23,335 nucleotides of DNA from Candidatus Zixiibacteriota bacterium (GTDB taxonomy: Bacteria > Zixibacteria > MSB-5A5 > CAIYYT01): positions 1 through 23,335 of the forward strand of contig CAUJJY010000012.1 of the NCBI GenBank assembly GCA_963205155.1, given 5' to 3'. Positions within the stretch are counted from its first letter, which is position 1. Each line of letters opens with the position of its first letter. Shown here piece after piece: positions 8,829-16,170 of the stretch. A program made the translations under genes and the position numbers. A model generated the notes under the pieces. The model ran no database searches, had not been told where the DNA came from, and saw only the letters and a program-made list of their open reading frames with translations.

Positions 8829-8858
8829 TTGAGTAATTAGCGCATTGCTGCGTATAGA
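8829..8858 (+). promoter_or_regulatory. Candidate promoter for the RRM gene pair
   Basis: TTGAGT (8829-8834) and TATAGA (8853-8858) are 18 bases apart, just downstream of the protease terminator. Transcription from here would give a leader of about 140 bases before the first RRM start codon. The leader contains a small hairpin, GACGC (8947-8951) with GCGTC (8957-8961). Pattern match only. Confidence 0.38.
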
Positions 8859-9008
8859 AGATAGGATCACTGAATCTCCCCCTGATCCATTGCTGTCGAC
8901 TGTCCCCCAAAACACGCATTCCCGGCAAAGATGACAATCGGAGAACGACGCGGCTTGCGTCAAGCTGGAACACAATCCGGTAATAAACAACGTATCAGGA
9001 GACTCACC

Positions 9009-9293
9009 ATGTATATCTATGTAGGGAACTTATCTGCTAAGACCGCCGGCACCGACTTAAGACGTGAATTCGAGGCGTTCGGTGAGGTGACCAAGGCTGC
9101 TATTATTACCGATTCCGGCAAAATTGTTTCAGCGGGATACGGAATCGTCAAGATGGCCAGTCAAAACAGTACCGAAGCAGCGCTGATGGGAATGGCGGGC
9201 AAGTCAATTCATGGACGGACACTAGAGATCCGCAAGACGCGAAAGGTCGCGGAAGTGATCGCCGGTGGTAACGCATTACCCAAAAGCAGATGA
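9009..9293 (+). CDS. Small single-RRM RNA-binding protein, copy 1
   Basis: This 94-residue protein is a single RNA recognition motif, similar in size and layout to the Rbp-type RRM proteins of cyanobacteria and other bacteria. RNP-2 is canonical (IYVGNL, residues 3-8). RNP-1 (residues 42-49) reads AGYGIVKM: the usual leading Lys/Arg is Ala and the fifth-position aromatic is Ile, so one of the stacking residues is lost. A short basic tail follows the RRM. The frame extends upstream to 8931, but ATG 9009 is chosen because AGGAG lies 7 bases upstream and the RRM begins directly. A second RRM gene follows after 22 bases. Bacterial RRM proteins of this type are thought to bind single-stranded RNA and some are cold-induced; the target here is unknown. 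Confidence 0.88.
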   Translation: MYIYVGNLSAKTAGTDLRREFEAFGEVTKAAIITDSGKIVSAGYGIVKMASQNSTEAALMGMAGKSIHGRTLEIRKTRKVAEVIAGGNALPKSR

Positions 9294-9315
9294 AAATATT
9301 CCCAAGGAGATCAAG

Positions 9316-9627
9316 TTGAACATACACGTAAGCAACCTTTCACGCGAAACAACGGAGAAAGAACTCGGTTTAGCTTTCGCGGACTACGGTACCGTTAGCA
9401 AGACAAATATCATTGCCGACAAGACGACGAAAGTATCCAAGGGATTCGGATTCGTTGAAATGCTCAATGAGACTGAAGCAAAAGCCGCTATCAAAGGAAT
9501 GTCTGGCCGGGACATGCACGGACACGACATGGTGGTAAGCGAAGCCCGCGGAAATACCGAGAATGGTGTTGCGAGGGTAGCCGCGCCGTCAACTGCCAAA
9601 GCGTCTCAAAGCAAACAACTGTTGTAG
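9316..9627 (+). CDS. Small single-RRM RNA-binding protein, copy 2 (TTG start)
   Basis: This 103-residue protein is a second single-RRM protein, paralogous to its neighbour. RNP-1 is canonical (KGFGFVEM, residues 42-49), while RNP-2 (IHVSNL, residues 3-8) has His where an aromatic Phe/Tyr is usual. A low-complexity tail of about 25 residues, rich in Ala, Ser and Lys, follows the fold. The only in-frame ATG (9265) lies inside the previous gene and lacks a ribosome site. TTG 9316 is chosen because AAGGAG lies 6 bases upstream and it makes the two paralogs start at the same point (MYIYVGNLS and MNIHVSNLS). The pair is probably one transcript, ended by the terminator at 9685. Confidence 0.87.
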   Translation: MNIHVSNLSRETTEKELGLAFADYGTVSKTNIIADKTTKVSKGFGFVEMLNETEAKAAIKGMSGRDMHGHDMVVSEARGNTENGVARVAAPSTAKASQSKQLL

Positions 9628-9684
9628 CAGTTAAATGCGGAACTGTGATCCGCAACGTTTCGAATGTGAACAACAGGACGCCGT

Positions 9685-9717
9685 AACGGCAGAAGCACTT
9701 GGCTTCTGCCGTTTTTT
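9685..9717 (+). terminator. Intrinsic terminator after the RRM pair
   Basis: A perfect 12-bp stem, AACGGCAGAAGC (9685-9696) with GCTTCTGCCGTT (9702-9713), has a 5-base loop and runs into six T residues. The convergent ArsR gene ends at 9721. The A/T context favours the + strand transcript, although the hairpin could also help end the opposing one. Confidence 0.92.
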
Positions 9718-9720
9718 GTG

Positions 9721-10071
9721 CTATTTTCTCAGATCGACTTCACCGTAGAGGGCCAGCATCGAGCGCACATGCGAACAGACATTGTCGCAAAGATTGAAAA
9801 TACGCGGATTGGCCACACTATAGAGGACGAATGAACCCTGCTTTGCCTTCTTTACAAGACCGGCTTTCGTCAGAATCGAGAGATGCCGGGAAATGTTCGG
9901 CTGGGTACAGGTGAATAACTCCACCAAATCCTGGACAGTTTTGTTGTCTTTCTTCAACGCCCGCAATATCTTAAGACGGGTCGGGTCGCTTAGCGCCTGA
10001 AAGCACCCCGCTACCAGGTCCAGGGCCGGATCTGAAAGTTCTGAAAAATCATTTGTTTTTTCTCTTGCCAT
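9721..10071 (-). CDS. ArsR/SmtB-family winged-helix repressor
   Basis: The 116-residue protein has the ArsR/SmtB core: FQALSDPTRLKILRAL (about residues 24-39), a helix-turn-helix with recognition segment TQPNISRHLSIL (about 56-67), and a beta-wing ending in LYSV. Repressors of this family leave DNA when metal ions or reactive sulfur/oxygen species bind or oxidise cysteines. There are four cysteines: C23, C55 (just before the recognition helix), and C95 and C99 in the last helix (LCDNVCSH). The CxC metal motif of classical ArsR (ELCVCD) is absent, and so is the cysteine after the first helix that SqrR/BigR/YgaV-type sulfide sensors use; position 37 is Arg. The gene diverges from the efflux operon with a palindrome in the 64-base gap, so it probably represses that operon and itself. 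No Shine-Dalgarno is visible before the ATG. The inducer is unknown. Confidence 0.9.
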   Translation of the reverse strand: MAREKTNDFSELSDPALDLVAGCFQALSDPTRLKILRALKKDNKTVQDLVELFTCTQPNISRHLSILTKAGLVKKAKQGSFVLYSVANPRIFNLCDNVCSHVRSMLALYGEVDLRK

Positions 10072-10092
10072 GTAAGTATATAACTATATATT
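10065..10092 (+). promoter_or_regulatory. Predicted promoter of the efflux operon
   Basis: TTGCCA (10065-10070) and TATATT (10087-10092) are 16 bases apart. The -35 box overlaps the first codons of the divergent repressor gene, and the -10 box lies inside the palindrome, so a bound repressor would block RNA polymerase. Pattern-based inference. Confidence 0.45.
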
Positions 10093-10097
10093 TATAT
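10078..10097. promoter_or_regulatory. Near-perfect 20-bp AT palindrome, probable ArsR-type operator
   Basis: ATATAA (10078-10083) and TTATAT (10092-10097) form a perfect inverted repeat around an 8-base centre that is itself palindromic except for one pair (C84 against T91). The 20-bp site lies 7 bases from the repressor start codon and covers the -10 region of the divergent operon. ArsR-family dimers bind AT-rich palindromes of this kind in such positions; occupancy by this repressor is inferred. Confidence 0.6.
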
Positions 10098-10135
10098 CGT
10101 TGTCAATGGTTTTTTCAACGAGAGGAGAAATAAAG

Positions 10136-10330
10136 ATGACGGTAGAAAATGGAATTCGGGTGATGGCCGGGACCTTGGTGCTGGTCGGAGTATGCTTGTC
10201 AATACTGATCAACCCGTGGTGGCTGTTGTTGACCGGGTTCGTCGGTGTCAATCTGATTCAGTCAGCGTTTACACATTTCTGTCCGGCGGAAATGATTCTA
10301 AAGCGGGTAATGGGGAAAAATAACGCATGA
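10136..10330 (+). CDS. Small DUF2892 (YgaP-type) inner-membrane protein
   Basis: This 64-residue protein has two transmembrane segments (about residues 7-25 and 28-46) joined by INPWW, then a conserved-looking FTHFCPAEMILK segment containing C49 close to the membrane. It matches the DUF2892 family, the same module that forms the C-terminal membrane part of the rhodanese YgaP of E. coli. Its biochemical role is not established; links to sulfur or thiol export are suggested by gene neighbourhoods. The frame is open from 10100, but ATG 10136 has AGGAG 8 bases upstream. The stop overlaps the next gene's start (ATGA at 10327), so it is translationally coupled to the TolC-type channel and heads the efflux operon. 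Confidence 0.82.
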   Translation: MTVENGIRVMAGTLVLVGVCLSILINPWWLLLTGFVGVNLIQSAFTHFCPAEMILKRVMGKNNA

Positions 10331-11643
10331 AACGATCTTGCTGGTCAGCTCTGATCGCCATCGTCCTGCTGAACGTGTTGCCACTGGAACGAACACAGGC
10401 GCAGACGTTGACGTTAGAAGAGGCGTTGCGAATTGCCTACGAAAATGCGCCAACAGCACGCATCGCGCAGGAACGAGTAAGCGAAGGCTCGGCGCGGGTG
10501 CGAATGGCAGAAGCGGCATTTTATCCGCAATTGGGAATTGCCTCATCCTATGTGTCGAGCAACAACCCCGTACAAGCGTTTATGTTCGCGCTGAATCAAG
10601 GGAAGTTCTCGATGCAAGCCGACGTGAACAATCCTCCACGTGCTGACAATTGGCAGTTGTCGGCCCAAGCCGGAATGCGGCTCTTCAGCGGCGGCAGCGA
10701 CTTGGCCAACCGGCGGGCGGCCAGCGCCGCCGCGCAGGGTTTGCGCAGCGCTGAATCGGCAACGCATAATGAAGTAAGCCTGCAGGTACTGCGGTCTTAT
10801 CTATCAGTATTGACTGCACAGCAATTCGTGCGCGCTGCTGAAGCGGCGGTCGCGGCATTTGTGTCAGCGGAAGGCGTGATCAGTTCTCGCGTAGACGCCG
10901 GGACAGCGCTCAAGACCGACCTTCTCAATATACAAGTACAACGCATCCAGGCGGAAGAACAACGGCTTCGCGCCGGCAATGCCCTATTGCTTGCCAAGGA
11001 AGGCTTGAAATTCGCTCTTGGAGTAGATACACTTCCCTATTCAGAATTTTCCACATTGGATCAAGTCAAGATTGAGGAGACGGTCGCCTCGACGCAGACG
11101 CCACGCCCTGAAGTTGAGGCGAGCGACGCATTTGCGCAGGCAGCACGCTCGCAGCTTACCGCGGCGAAAGGGTCATATCTTCCCAGCATCAATCTGTTCG
11201 CATCAGTGGATCGATACCAGGGCTGGGAGTTTGACGGAACTAATGACAACTGGACTGTCGGTGTCAACGCGCAATGGTCGATTTTTGACGGGTTCCTGAC
11301 GCGCTCCAAGGTGCGCGAGAAGCGCGCTGGATTGAAGATTGCCGAAGAAGAAGCACGGATGACTCGGCTTCGTACTGCGTTTGAGCTCGAGTCGGCACGG
11401 TCATCAATGTTGGAAGCGACACAGCGAGTCGCGGTGATGACGCAGGCGGCGGAGTTGGCCTCGGAAAGTGCGAGATTGACCCGGCAGAGATTTGAACAAG
11501 GATTGATGCTGACCTCACAAGTGATAGATGCGGAAAACGCCCTGGTGCAGGCCGAAGTTGGTCTCGCCCAGGCTAAAGCTGACAGACTTTTCGCGATTGC
11601 ATCGCTGCGACGCGCGTTGAGTCTGCCAATAGTCGGAGAATGA
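10327..11643 (+). CDS. TolC-family outer-membrane efflux channel
   Basis: The 438-residue protein begins with a signal peptide (about residues 1-26, ending in TQAQ) and then carries two outer-membrane efflux protein repeats (about 28-225 and 240-432). These are rich in Ala, Glu, Arg and Gln, as expected for the long alpha-helical barrel. LTLEEALRIA at the mature N-terminus and MRLFSGG and WSIFDGF at the equivalent beta-strand positions of the two halves are typical family signatures. It forms the trimeric exit duct for the RND pump encoded two genes downstream. The start overlaps the upstream stop by ATGA; the adaptor gene begins 1 base after its own stop. Confidence 0.93.
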   Translation: MKRSCWSALIAIVLLNVLPLERTQAQTLTLEEALRIAYENAPTARIAQERVSEGSARVRMAEAAFYPQLGIASSYVSSNNPVQAFMFALNQGKFSMQADVNNPPRADNWQLSAQAGMRLFSGGSDLANRRAASAAAQGLRSAESATHNEVSLQVLRSYLSVLTAQQFVRAAEAAVAAFVSAEGVISSRVDAGTALKTDLLNIQVQRIQAEEQRLRAGNALLLAKEGLKFALGVDTLPYSEFSTLDQVKIEETVASTQTPRPEVEASDAFAQAARSQLTAAKGSYLPSINLFASVDRYQGWEFDGTNDNWTVGVNAQWSIFDGFLTRSKVREKRAGLKIAEEEARMTRLRTAFELESARSSMLEATQRVAVMTQAAELASESARLTRQRFEQGLMLTSQVIDAENALVQAEVGLAQAKADRLFAIASLRRALSLPIVGE

Positions 11644-11644
11644 G

Positions 11645-12676
11645 ATGAAGTTTTTGAAACTACCAGTTATGCTGTTTGCCCTGCTCTTGCTGTTGGCCGG
11701 TTGCGGTGGATCGTCGAAGGAGCAAAGCGCTGCACGAAGCAGCGATATAAAGAAAGTCACAGTTGTGGCTGCTGAACAGCGGGCGCTGATGGATGTTCAG
11801 AAGATCATGGGAACGGTTGAGGCGCGCAGCCGGGCGCAGATCGAGACAAAGGTTCAGGCCCGTGTGGAGCGGATCGCTGTGGCGTTGGGATCTCGCGTTC
11901 AGGCAGGCGATGTGCTGGCGGAACTCGATACTCGCGATATCACAGCGCGCTATCGCCAAACGCAGGCGGTATATGAGCAGGCCGCGCAGGATCTCAAGCG
12001 GTTTGAAACACTATTGAGTCAGCAGGCGGCGACGCAACAGGAATTTGATGGGGTAAAGATGCGTGTTGCCGTTGCGGAAGCGAACCGGCAGGAAGCTGAA
12101 GCTATGTTAAGCTACGCGCGCATCGTAGCGCCATTTTCAGGCGTCGTTACTGAAAAGATGATCGATCGCGGAGATTTGGCTATTCCCGGACGCCCACTTT
12201 TTACTGTTGAACAAGACGGTACGCCGCGCTTCGTGTTGACGATTCCGGAGTCAAGCGCCGAGAGAATTGCCAGGGGGGATTCGGTGAAGATCGAGATACC
12301 GGCTTCAGACACAATTTTGACAGGAGTGGTGACCGAGCTTTCACCGAGTGCGGACCCGATGACGCGATCATATCAAGTCAAGGCGGATCTGCCTTCGACT
12401 GCAAGGCTCCGGCCGGGACAGTTCGGCCGGCTCCTGCTCCCAACGGGAGAAGCAAACGCACTATTTGTTCCAAGCGGTGCGATTGTGCGGCGCGGTCAAA
12501 TGGAACTGGTATATGTAGCAACCAACGATAACCGTGCCAGCCTGCGAATGGTGCGAACGGGTCGGGAGATGTCAGGTTGGACAGAAATACTCTCTGGACT
12601 GAACCCGGGCGAAGATATTGTCACTTCAGGATTGTCGGAACTTAGCGACGGCGATCAAATCGAGCGGCAGCCATGA
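11645..12676 (+). CDS. RND efflux periplasmic adaptor lipoprotein (membrane fusion protein)
   Basis: The 343-residue protein has a lipoprotein signal with lipobox LAGC (C20), so it is probably anchored in the inner membrane by lipid. The rest is the HlyD/AcrA layout: a lipoyl-like half (about 52-94, ending in GDVLAELDT), an alpha-helical hairpin (about 95-150), the second lipoyl half (APFSGVVTEKMIDRGD), a beta-barrel (about 185-265) and a membrane-proximal domain. It links the pump to the TolC-type channel. The start is ATG 11645 with GGAG 6 bases upstream, only 1 base after the channel gene. Its stop overlaps the pump start (ATGA at 12673), so all three components are made from one coupled message. 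Confidence 0.93.
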   Translation: MKFLKLPVMLFALLLLLAGCGGSSKEQSAARSSDIKKVTVVAAEQRALMDVQKIMGTVEARSRAQIETKVQARVERIAVALGSRVQAGDVLAELDTRDITARYRQTQAVYEQAAQDLKRFETLLSQQAATQQEFDGVKMRVAVAEANRQEAEAMLSYARIVAPFSGVVTEKMIDRGDLAIPGRPLFTVEQDGTPRFVLTIPESSAERIARGDSVKIEIPASDTILTGVVTELSPSADPMTRSYQVKADLPSTARLRPGQFGRLLLPTGEANALFVPSGAIVRRGQMELVYVATNDNRASLRMVRTGREMSGWTEILSGLNPGEDIVTSGLSELSDGDQIERQP

Positions 12677-15600
12677 CGGAACAACACGGCAACCCAGCGA
12701 AACATCAGGGACTGGCCGGTGCTCTGGCCAAGGGGTTTATCAAGTCAAAACTGACGCCGCTGCTGATTATCGCCTCTGTATTGCTCGGCGTTCTCGCGGT
12801 GGCATTGCTGCCACGCGAGGAGGAGCCGCAGATCAAAGTTCCGATGATCGATGTCATGGTGTCGGTACCGGGCTTTACGGCCAAGGAGATCGAGAATCGT
12901 GTCACGGCTCCGATGGAAAGACTGATCTGGGAGATTCCCGGCGTTGAGTATGTCTACTCGATAACACAACCCGGACAGGCGCTGGTGATAGTGCGGTACC
13001 TTGTGGGAGAAGATGTCGAGCGCAGTCTGGTGAAACTTAATCAGAAACTGCAATCGAACTTTGATCGCATACCACCCGGCGTCTCGTTCCCACTTCTGAA
13101 ACCGCGATCCATTGATGATGTGCCGATTCTGGCACTGACTTTCCACAGCACCACGCTAGATCACTTTGCGTTGCGGCGCATCGTCGGTGAACTTGAGAAT
13201 GAAGTCAAGCAGGTCAAGGATGTATCCGAGACGACGATCATCGGTGGTCTGCGGCGGCAACTGCGCATTCAGCTTGATCCTGACGCGTTAGCCGCACGGC
13301 AACTGGATCCGCTTAGCGTCATACCGAGTATTCAGATGGCAAATCGCCAATCCAAGGCGGGTACGCTCATCCGCGGCAATCAGGAGATAATTGTTGAGAC
13401 TGGTGGCTTCCTAAAGGACGCTGCTGATGTCGGCAGCGTCGTATTGGGAATTCACAATGGTAGCCCGATTTACCTGCGCGATGTCGCTAATATCAGCGAT
13501 GGCCCGGAAGAACTGTCCCAAGTCGTGCTGTTCGGCACCGGCCAACCGGCAGGCGGCTCGCAAGAAGAAGAAGCGGCAATCACTTTGGCGGTTGCCAAGC
13601 GCGCCGGCACGAACGCGATTCAGATTGCGGATCATGTACTCGAGAAGATTGAAGCCCTGCGCGGGAAACTGGTTCCAAGCGATGTGAAAATGACGATCAC
13701 CCGGCATTATGGCGAAACCGCAGAGGAGAAATCCAATGAACTCCTGTTTCACATGATGATCGCGGTGGTCAGCGTTGCCCTGCTGATCCTGATCAGCCTT
13801 GGCTGGCGCGAGTCAATTATCGTGGCATTGGCGATACCATCGACACTGGCGCTGACGCTGTTGGTGTTCTACCTGACGGGCTTCACATTAAACCGGATCA
13901 CGCTGTTCGCTCTGATCTTCTCAATCGGTATTCTCGTTGACGATGCTATTGTCGTTGTGGAGAACATCACGCGTCACTTGCATCTTCCGGAAAATCGCAA
14001 CCGCACGTGGGCGAAGGTGGCGGTCGAGGCCGTGTCGGAAGTGGGCAATCCCACAATTCTGGCGACTTGGGCAGTTATCGCGGCAGTATTTCCGATGGCG
14101 TTCGTCGGCGGGTTGATGGGACCGTATATGCGGCCGATTCCAATCGGCGCAACGGCCGCGATGCTTTTCTCGCTGGTGGTGGCGTTTATCGTTACACCGT
14201 GGGCGGCAGTGCGAGTCTTAGCCTGGGGCAAGGGCAAGGGGCATGCGGCAGATCATTCGACTGACAAGGAAGGCTGGAGCACGCGGATCTACCGGCGGCT
14301 GATGGGGCGCCTGATCCACGAAAAGAAAGCACGGCACTTGTTCATGGTGGTGAATGCCGTCCTGCTTGCTGGAGCGATGGGATTGGTGGCAATCGGCTGG
14401 GTACAGGTGAAGATGCTACCTTTCGACAACAAGAATGAATTTCAGATTATTATCAATATGCCGGAAGGCAGTTCACTCGAACAAACGGTGCAAGCCTCCA
14501 GAGAGATTGCGCAAGCTGTCAGCAGTGAGCCAGAAGTAGTCAACTATCAGATTTATGCCGGCACAGCTTCGCCATTCAATTTCAATGGACTTGTGCGCCA
14601 TTATTTCTTGAGACACGGCGCACATGTGGCGGATATTCAGGTCAATCTCCTGCCAAAGAGCGAACGCTCGGATCAGAGTCATGATATTGCCACGCGAGTC
14701 CGCCCGAAGGTCGATGAAGTGGCGGCAAAATTCAATGCTCGTGTCGCGGTTGCCGAGGTTCCACCAGGACCGCCGGTGCTGCAGACACTGGTCGCTGAAG
14801 TCTACGGACCAACGGACTCGACGCGCAGTATTCTGGTTCAAGAGGTTGCTCGAATTTTCAAGAGCACCAACGGTGTCGTCGATGTTGATATCTATGGAGA
14901 AGACACGCGCCGCAAATTGACCTTTGTCATTGATCATCAGAAGGCGGCGCTGCACGGTATTACAGCCGAGGCAATCTCGCAGACGCTTCGACTCGCCGTT
15001 ACCGGGATGCAGGTGGATATTGCCCACCAACCACGCGAACGTGAGGATGTGCAACTCGTTGTCGAACTTCCCCGCTCTCAAAAAACAAGTGTCCACGATA
15101 TTCTCGGGGTCATGATCCGTCCGCCGTTCGCCACGGCGGCAACTGGACGATCAGCTTTGATTCCATTGTCGGAATTGGTTCGCGTCGAGGATGGATTGGA
15201 AGAAAAGACACGGTACCGGAAGAATCTGATGCCGGTCAGCTATGTGATCGGCGACGTTGCCGGCGAGGTGGAGAGCCCGGTGTATGCCATTGTGGATATG
15301 AACAAATCGCTGTCTGAAATCGATATGAGCCGTTTCGGCGGAACCTCACCACAACTACAGGTGCTCAATGCTACGATGCCGACGACAACATTGGAGCCGG
15401 CGTTGAAGTGGGATGGCGAGTGGCACATTACGATTGAAGTCTTCCGCGACTTGGGAATGGCATTCGCAGCAGTGCTGCTGCTGATTTACATCCTGATGGT
15501 CGGCTGGTTCCAATCGCTGTTGACGCCGCTGGTAGTCATGGCAGCAATTCCTTTTTCGCTGATCGGGATCATGCCGGCACACGGCGCGATGGGTGCGTTC

Positions 15601-15966
15601 TTTACGGCAACTTCCATGATCGGCTTCATGGCAGGCGCAGGCATTGTCATCCGCAATTCCATCATCCTGGTTGATTTTATCGAATTGCGTCTGCGAGAAG
15701 GCATGCCATTGGATGAGGCAGTTATCGATGCAGGGGCAGTGCGTTTCCGACCGATGATGTTGACCGCAGGAGCGGTCATAGTCGGTGCGGGCATTATTCT
15801 CTTCGACCCGATTTTCCAAGGGCTGGCAATTGCGCTTATGGCCGGTGAGGTAGCTTCCCTGCTGATCAGCCGTGTCGCTGTGCCGATACTTTATTACCTC
15901 GGCAACCGTAAGAAATATGCAAATGGTGCGGTACCAGCAAAGGATCACGAAAATCAGCACTCATAA
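12673..15966 (+). CDS. RND superfamily efflux pump, inner-membrane permease
   Basis: The 1097-residue protein has the full RND layout: TM1 (about 27-46), a first periplasmic loop (about 47-355), TM2-TM6 (about 358-517), TM7 (about 557-577), a second periplasmic loop (about 578-925) and TM8-TM12 (about 926-1077). TM4 contains the proton-relay pair D423-D424 in GILVDDAIVVVENI. In TM10 the position of AcrB Lys940 is held by R994 (GIVIRNSIILVDF). It uses the proton gradient to drive substrate into the adaptor-channel assembly. The sequence does not say whether the substrate is a metal, a drug or a thiol; the methionine clusters typical of CusA-type metal pumps are not evident. A terminator follows 24 bases after the stop. 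Confidence 0.93.
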   Translation: MTEQHGNPAKHQGLAGALAKGFIKSKLTPLLIIASVLLGVLAVALLPREEEPQIKVPMIDVMVSVPGFTAKEIENRVTAPMERLIWEIPGVEYVYSITQPGQALVIVRYLVGEDVERSLVKLNQKLQSNFDRIPPGVSFPLLKPRSIDDVPILALTFHSTTLDHFALRRIVGELENEVKQVKDVSETTIIGGLRRQLRIQLDPDALAARQLDPLSVIPSIQMANRQSKAGTLIRGNQEIIVETGGFLKDAADVGSVVLGIHNGSPIYLRDVANISDGPEELSQVVLFGTGQPAGGSQEEEAAITLAVAKRAGTNAIQIADHVLEKIEALRGKLVPSDVKMTITRHYGETAEEKSNELLFHMMIAVVSVALLILISLGWRESIIVALAIPSTLALTLLVFYLTGFTLNRITLFALIFSIGILVDDAIVVVENITRHLHLPENRNRTWAKVAVEAVSEVGNPTILATWAVIAAVFPMAFVGGLMGPYMRPIPIGATAAMLFSLVVAFIVTPWAAVRVLAWGKGKGHAADHSTDKEGWSTRIYRRLMGRLIHEKKARHLFMVVNAVLLAGAMGLVAIGWVQVKMLPFDNKNEFQIIINMPEGSSLEQTVQASREIAQAVSSEPEVVNYQIYAGTASPFNFNGLVRHYFLRHGAHVADIQVNLLPKSERSDQSHDIATRVRPKVDEVAAKFNARVAVAEVPPGPPVLQTLVAEVYGPTDSTRSILVQEVARIFKSTNGVVDVDIYGEDTRRKLTFVIDHQKAALHGITAEAISQTLRLAVTGMQVDIAHQPREREDVQLVVELPRSQKTSVHDILGVMIRPPFATAATGRSALIPLSELVRVEDGLEEKTRYRKNLMPVSYVIGDVAGEVESPVYAIVDMNKSLSEIDMSRFGGTSPQLQVLNATMPTTTLEPALKWDGEWHITIEVFRDLGMAFAAVLLLIYILMVGWFQSLLTPLVVMAAIPFSLIGIMPAHGAMGAFFTATSMIGFMAGAGIVIRNSIILVDFIELRLREGMPLDEAVIDAGAVRFRPMMLTAGAVIVGAGIILFDPIFQGLAIALMAGEVASLLISRVAVPILYYLGNRKKYANGAVPAKDHENQHS

Positions 15967-15990
15967 CGCAACTTGAAGTCGATTCTTCAG

Positions 15991-16029
15991 ACCTCCGGGA
16001 ACTGTCACTGACAGCCCGGAGGTTCTTTT
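15991..16029 (+). terminator. Intrinsic terminator of the efflux operon
   Basis: A 9-bp outer stem, ACCTCCGGG (15991-15999) with CCCGGAGGT (16015-16023), contains an inner stem CTGTC (16002-16006) with GACAG (16010-16014) and is followed by TCTTTTG. It begins 24 bases after the pump stop codon. Confidence 0.85.
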
Positions 16030-16068
16030 GTGCCCGGTGCAGACAAAATTCCGAAACGAAGCCTTTTC

Positions 16069-16133
16069 TTGACATTGGCTGATATTTTCGATAGCTTCGC
16101 CCCGGTTATTTGGACGGGTGGCGGTTGCACCCG
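16069..16133 (+). promoter_or_regulatory. Candidate carAB promoter and leader hairpin
   Basis: The consensus -35 TTGACA (16069-16074) is followed after 17 bases by a weak -10, TAGCTT (16092-16097). About 20 bases on, CGGGTG (16115-16120) pairs with CACCCG (16128-16133) around a 7-base loop. The hairpin has no T-run after it, so it is not a classical attenuator. It ends 37 bases before the carA start codon. No PyrR-type attenuator was recognised. Confidence 0.35.
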
Positions 16134-16170
16134 ATGTCAAAAATTTCTAACTCTTCCCAGAAACAGAGTG

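Noticed and set aside
15355..15960. 201-codon minus-strand frame inside the RND pump gene
   Set aside because: It is antisense to transmembrane-coding sequence and rich in Cys, His, Gln and Arg, typical of a shadow frame.
12673..15966. CusA/CzcA-type heavy-metal RND pump
   Set aside because: Methionine clusters typical of CusA are not evident and the adaptor lacks a metal-binding N-terminus; only a general RND call is supported.
16030..16170. N-terminal extension of CarA by 47 residues
   Set aside because: The extension starts at the end of the upstream terminator, precedes the likely promoter, and does not resemble CarA; ATG 16171 gives the usual length.
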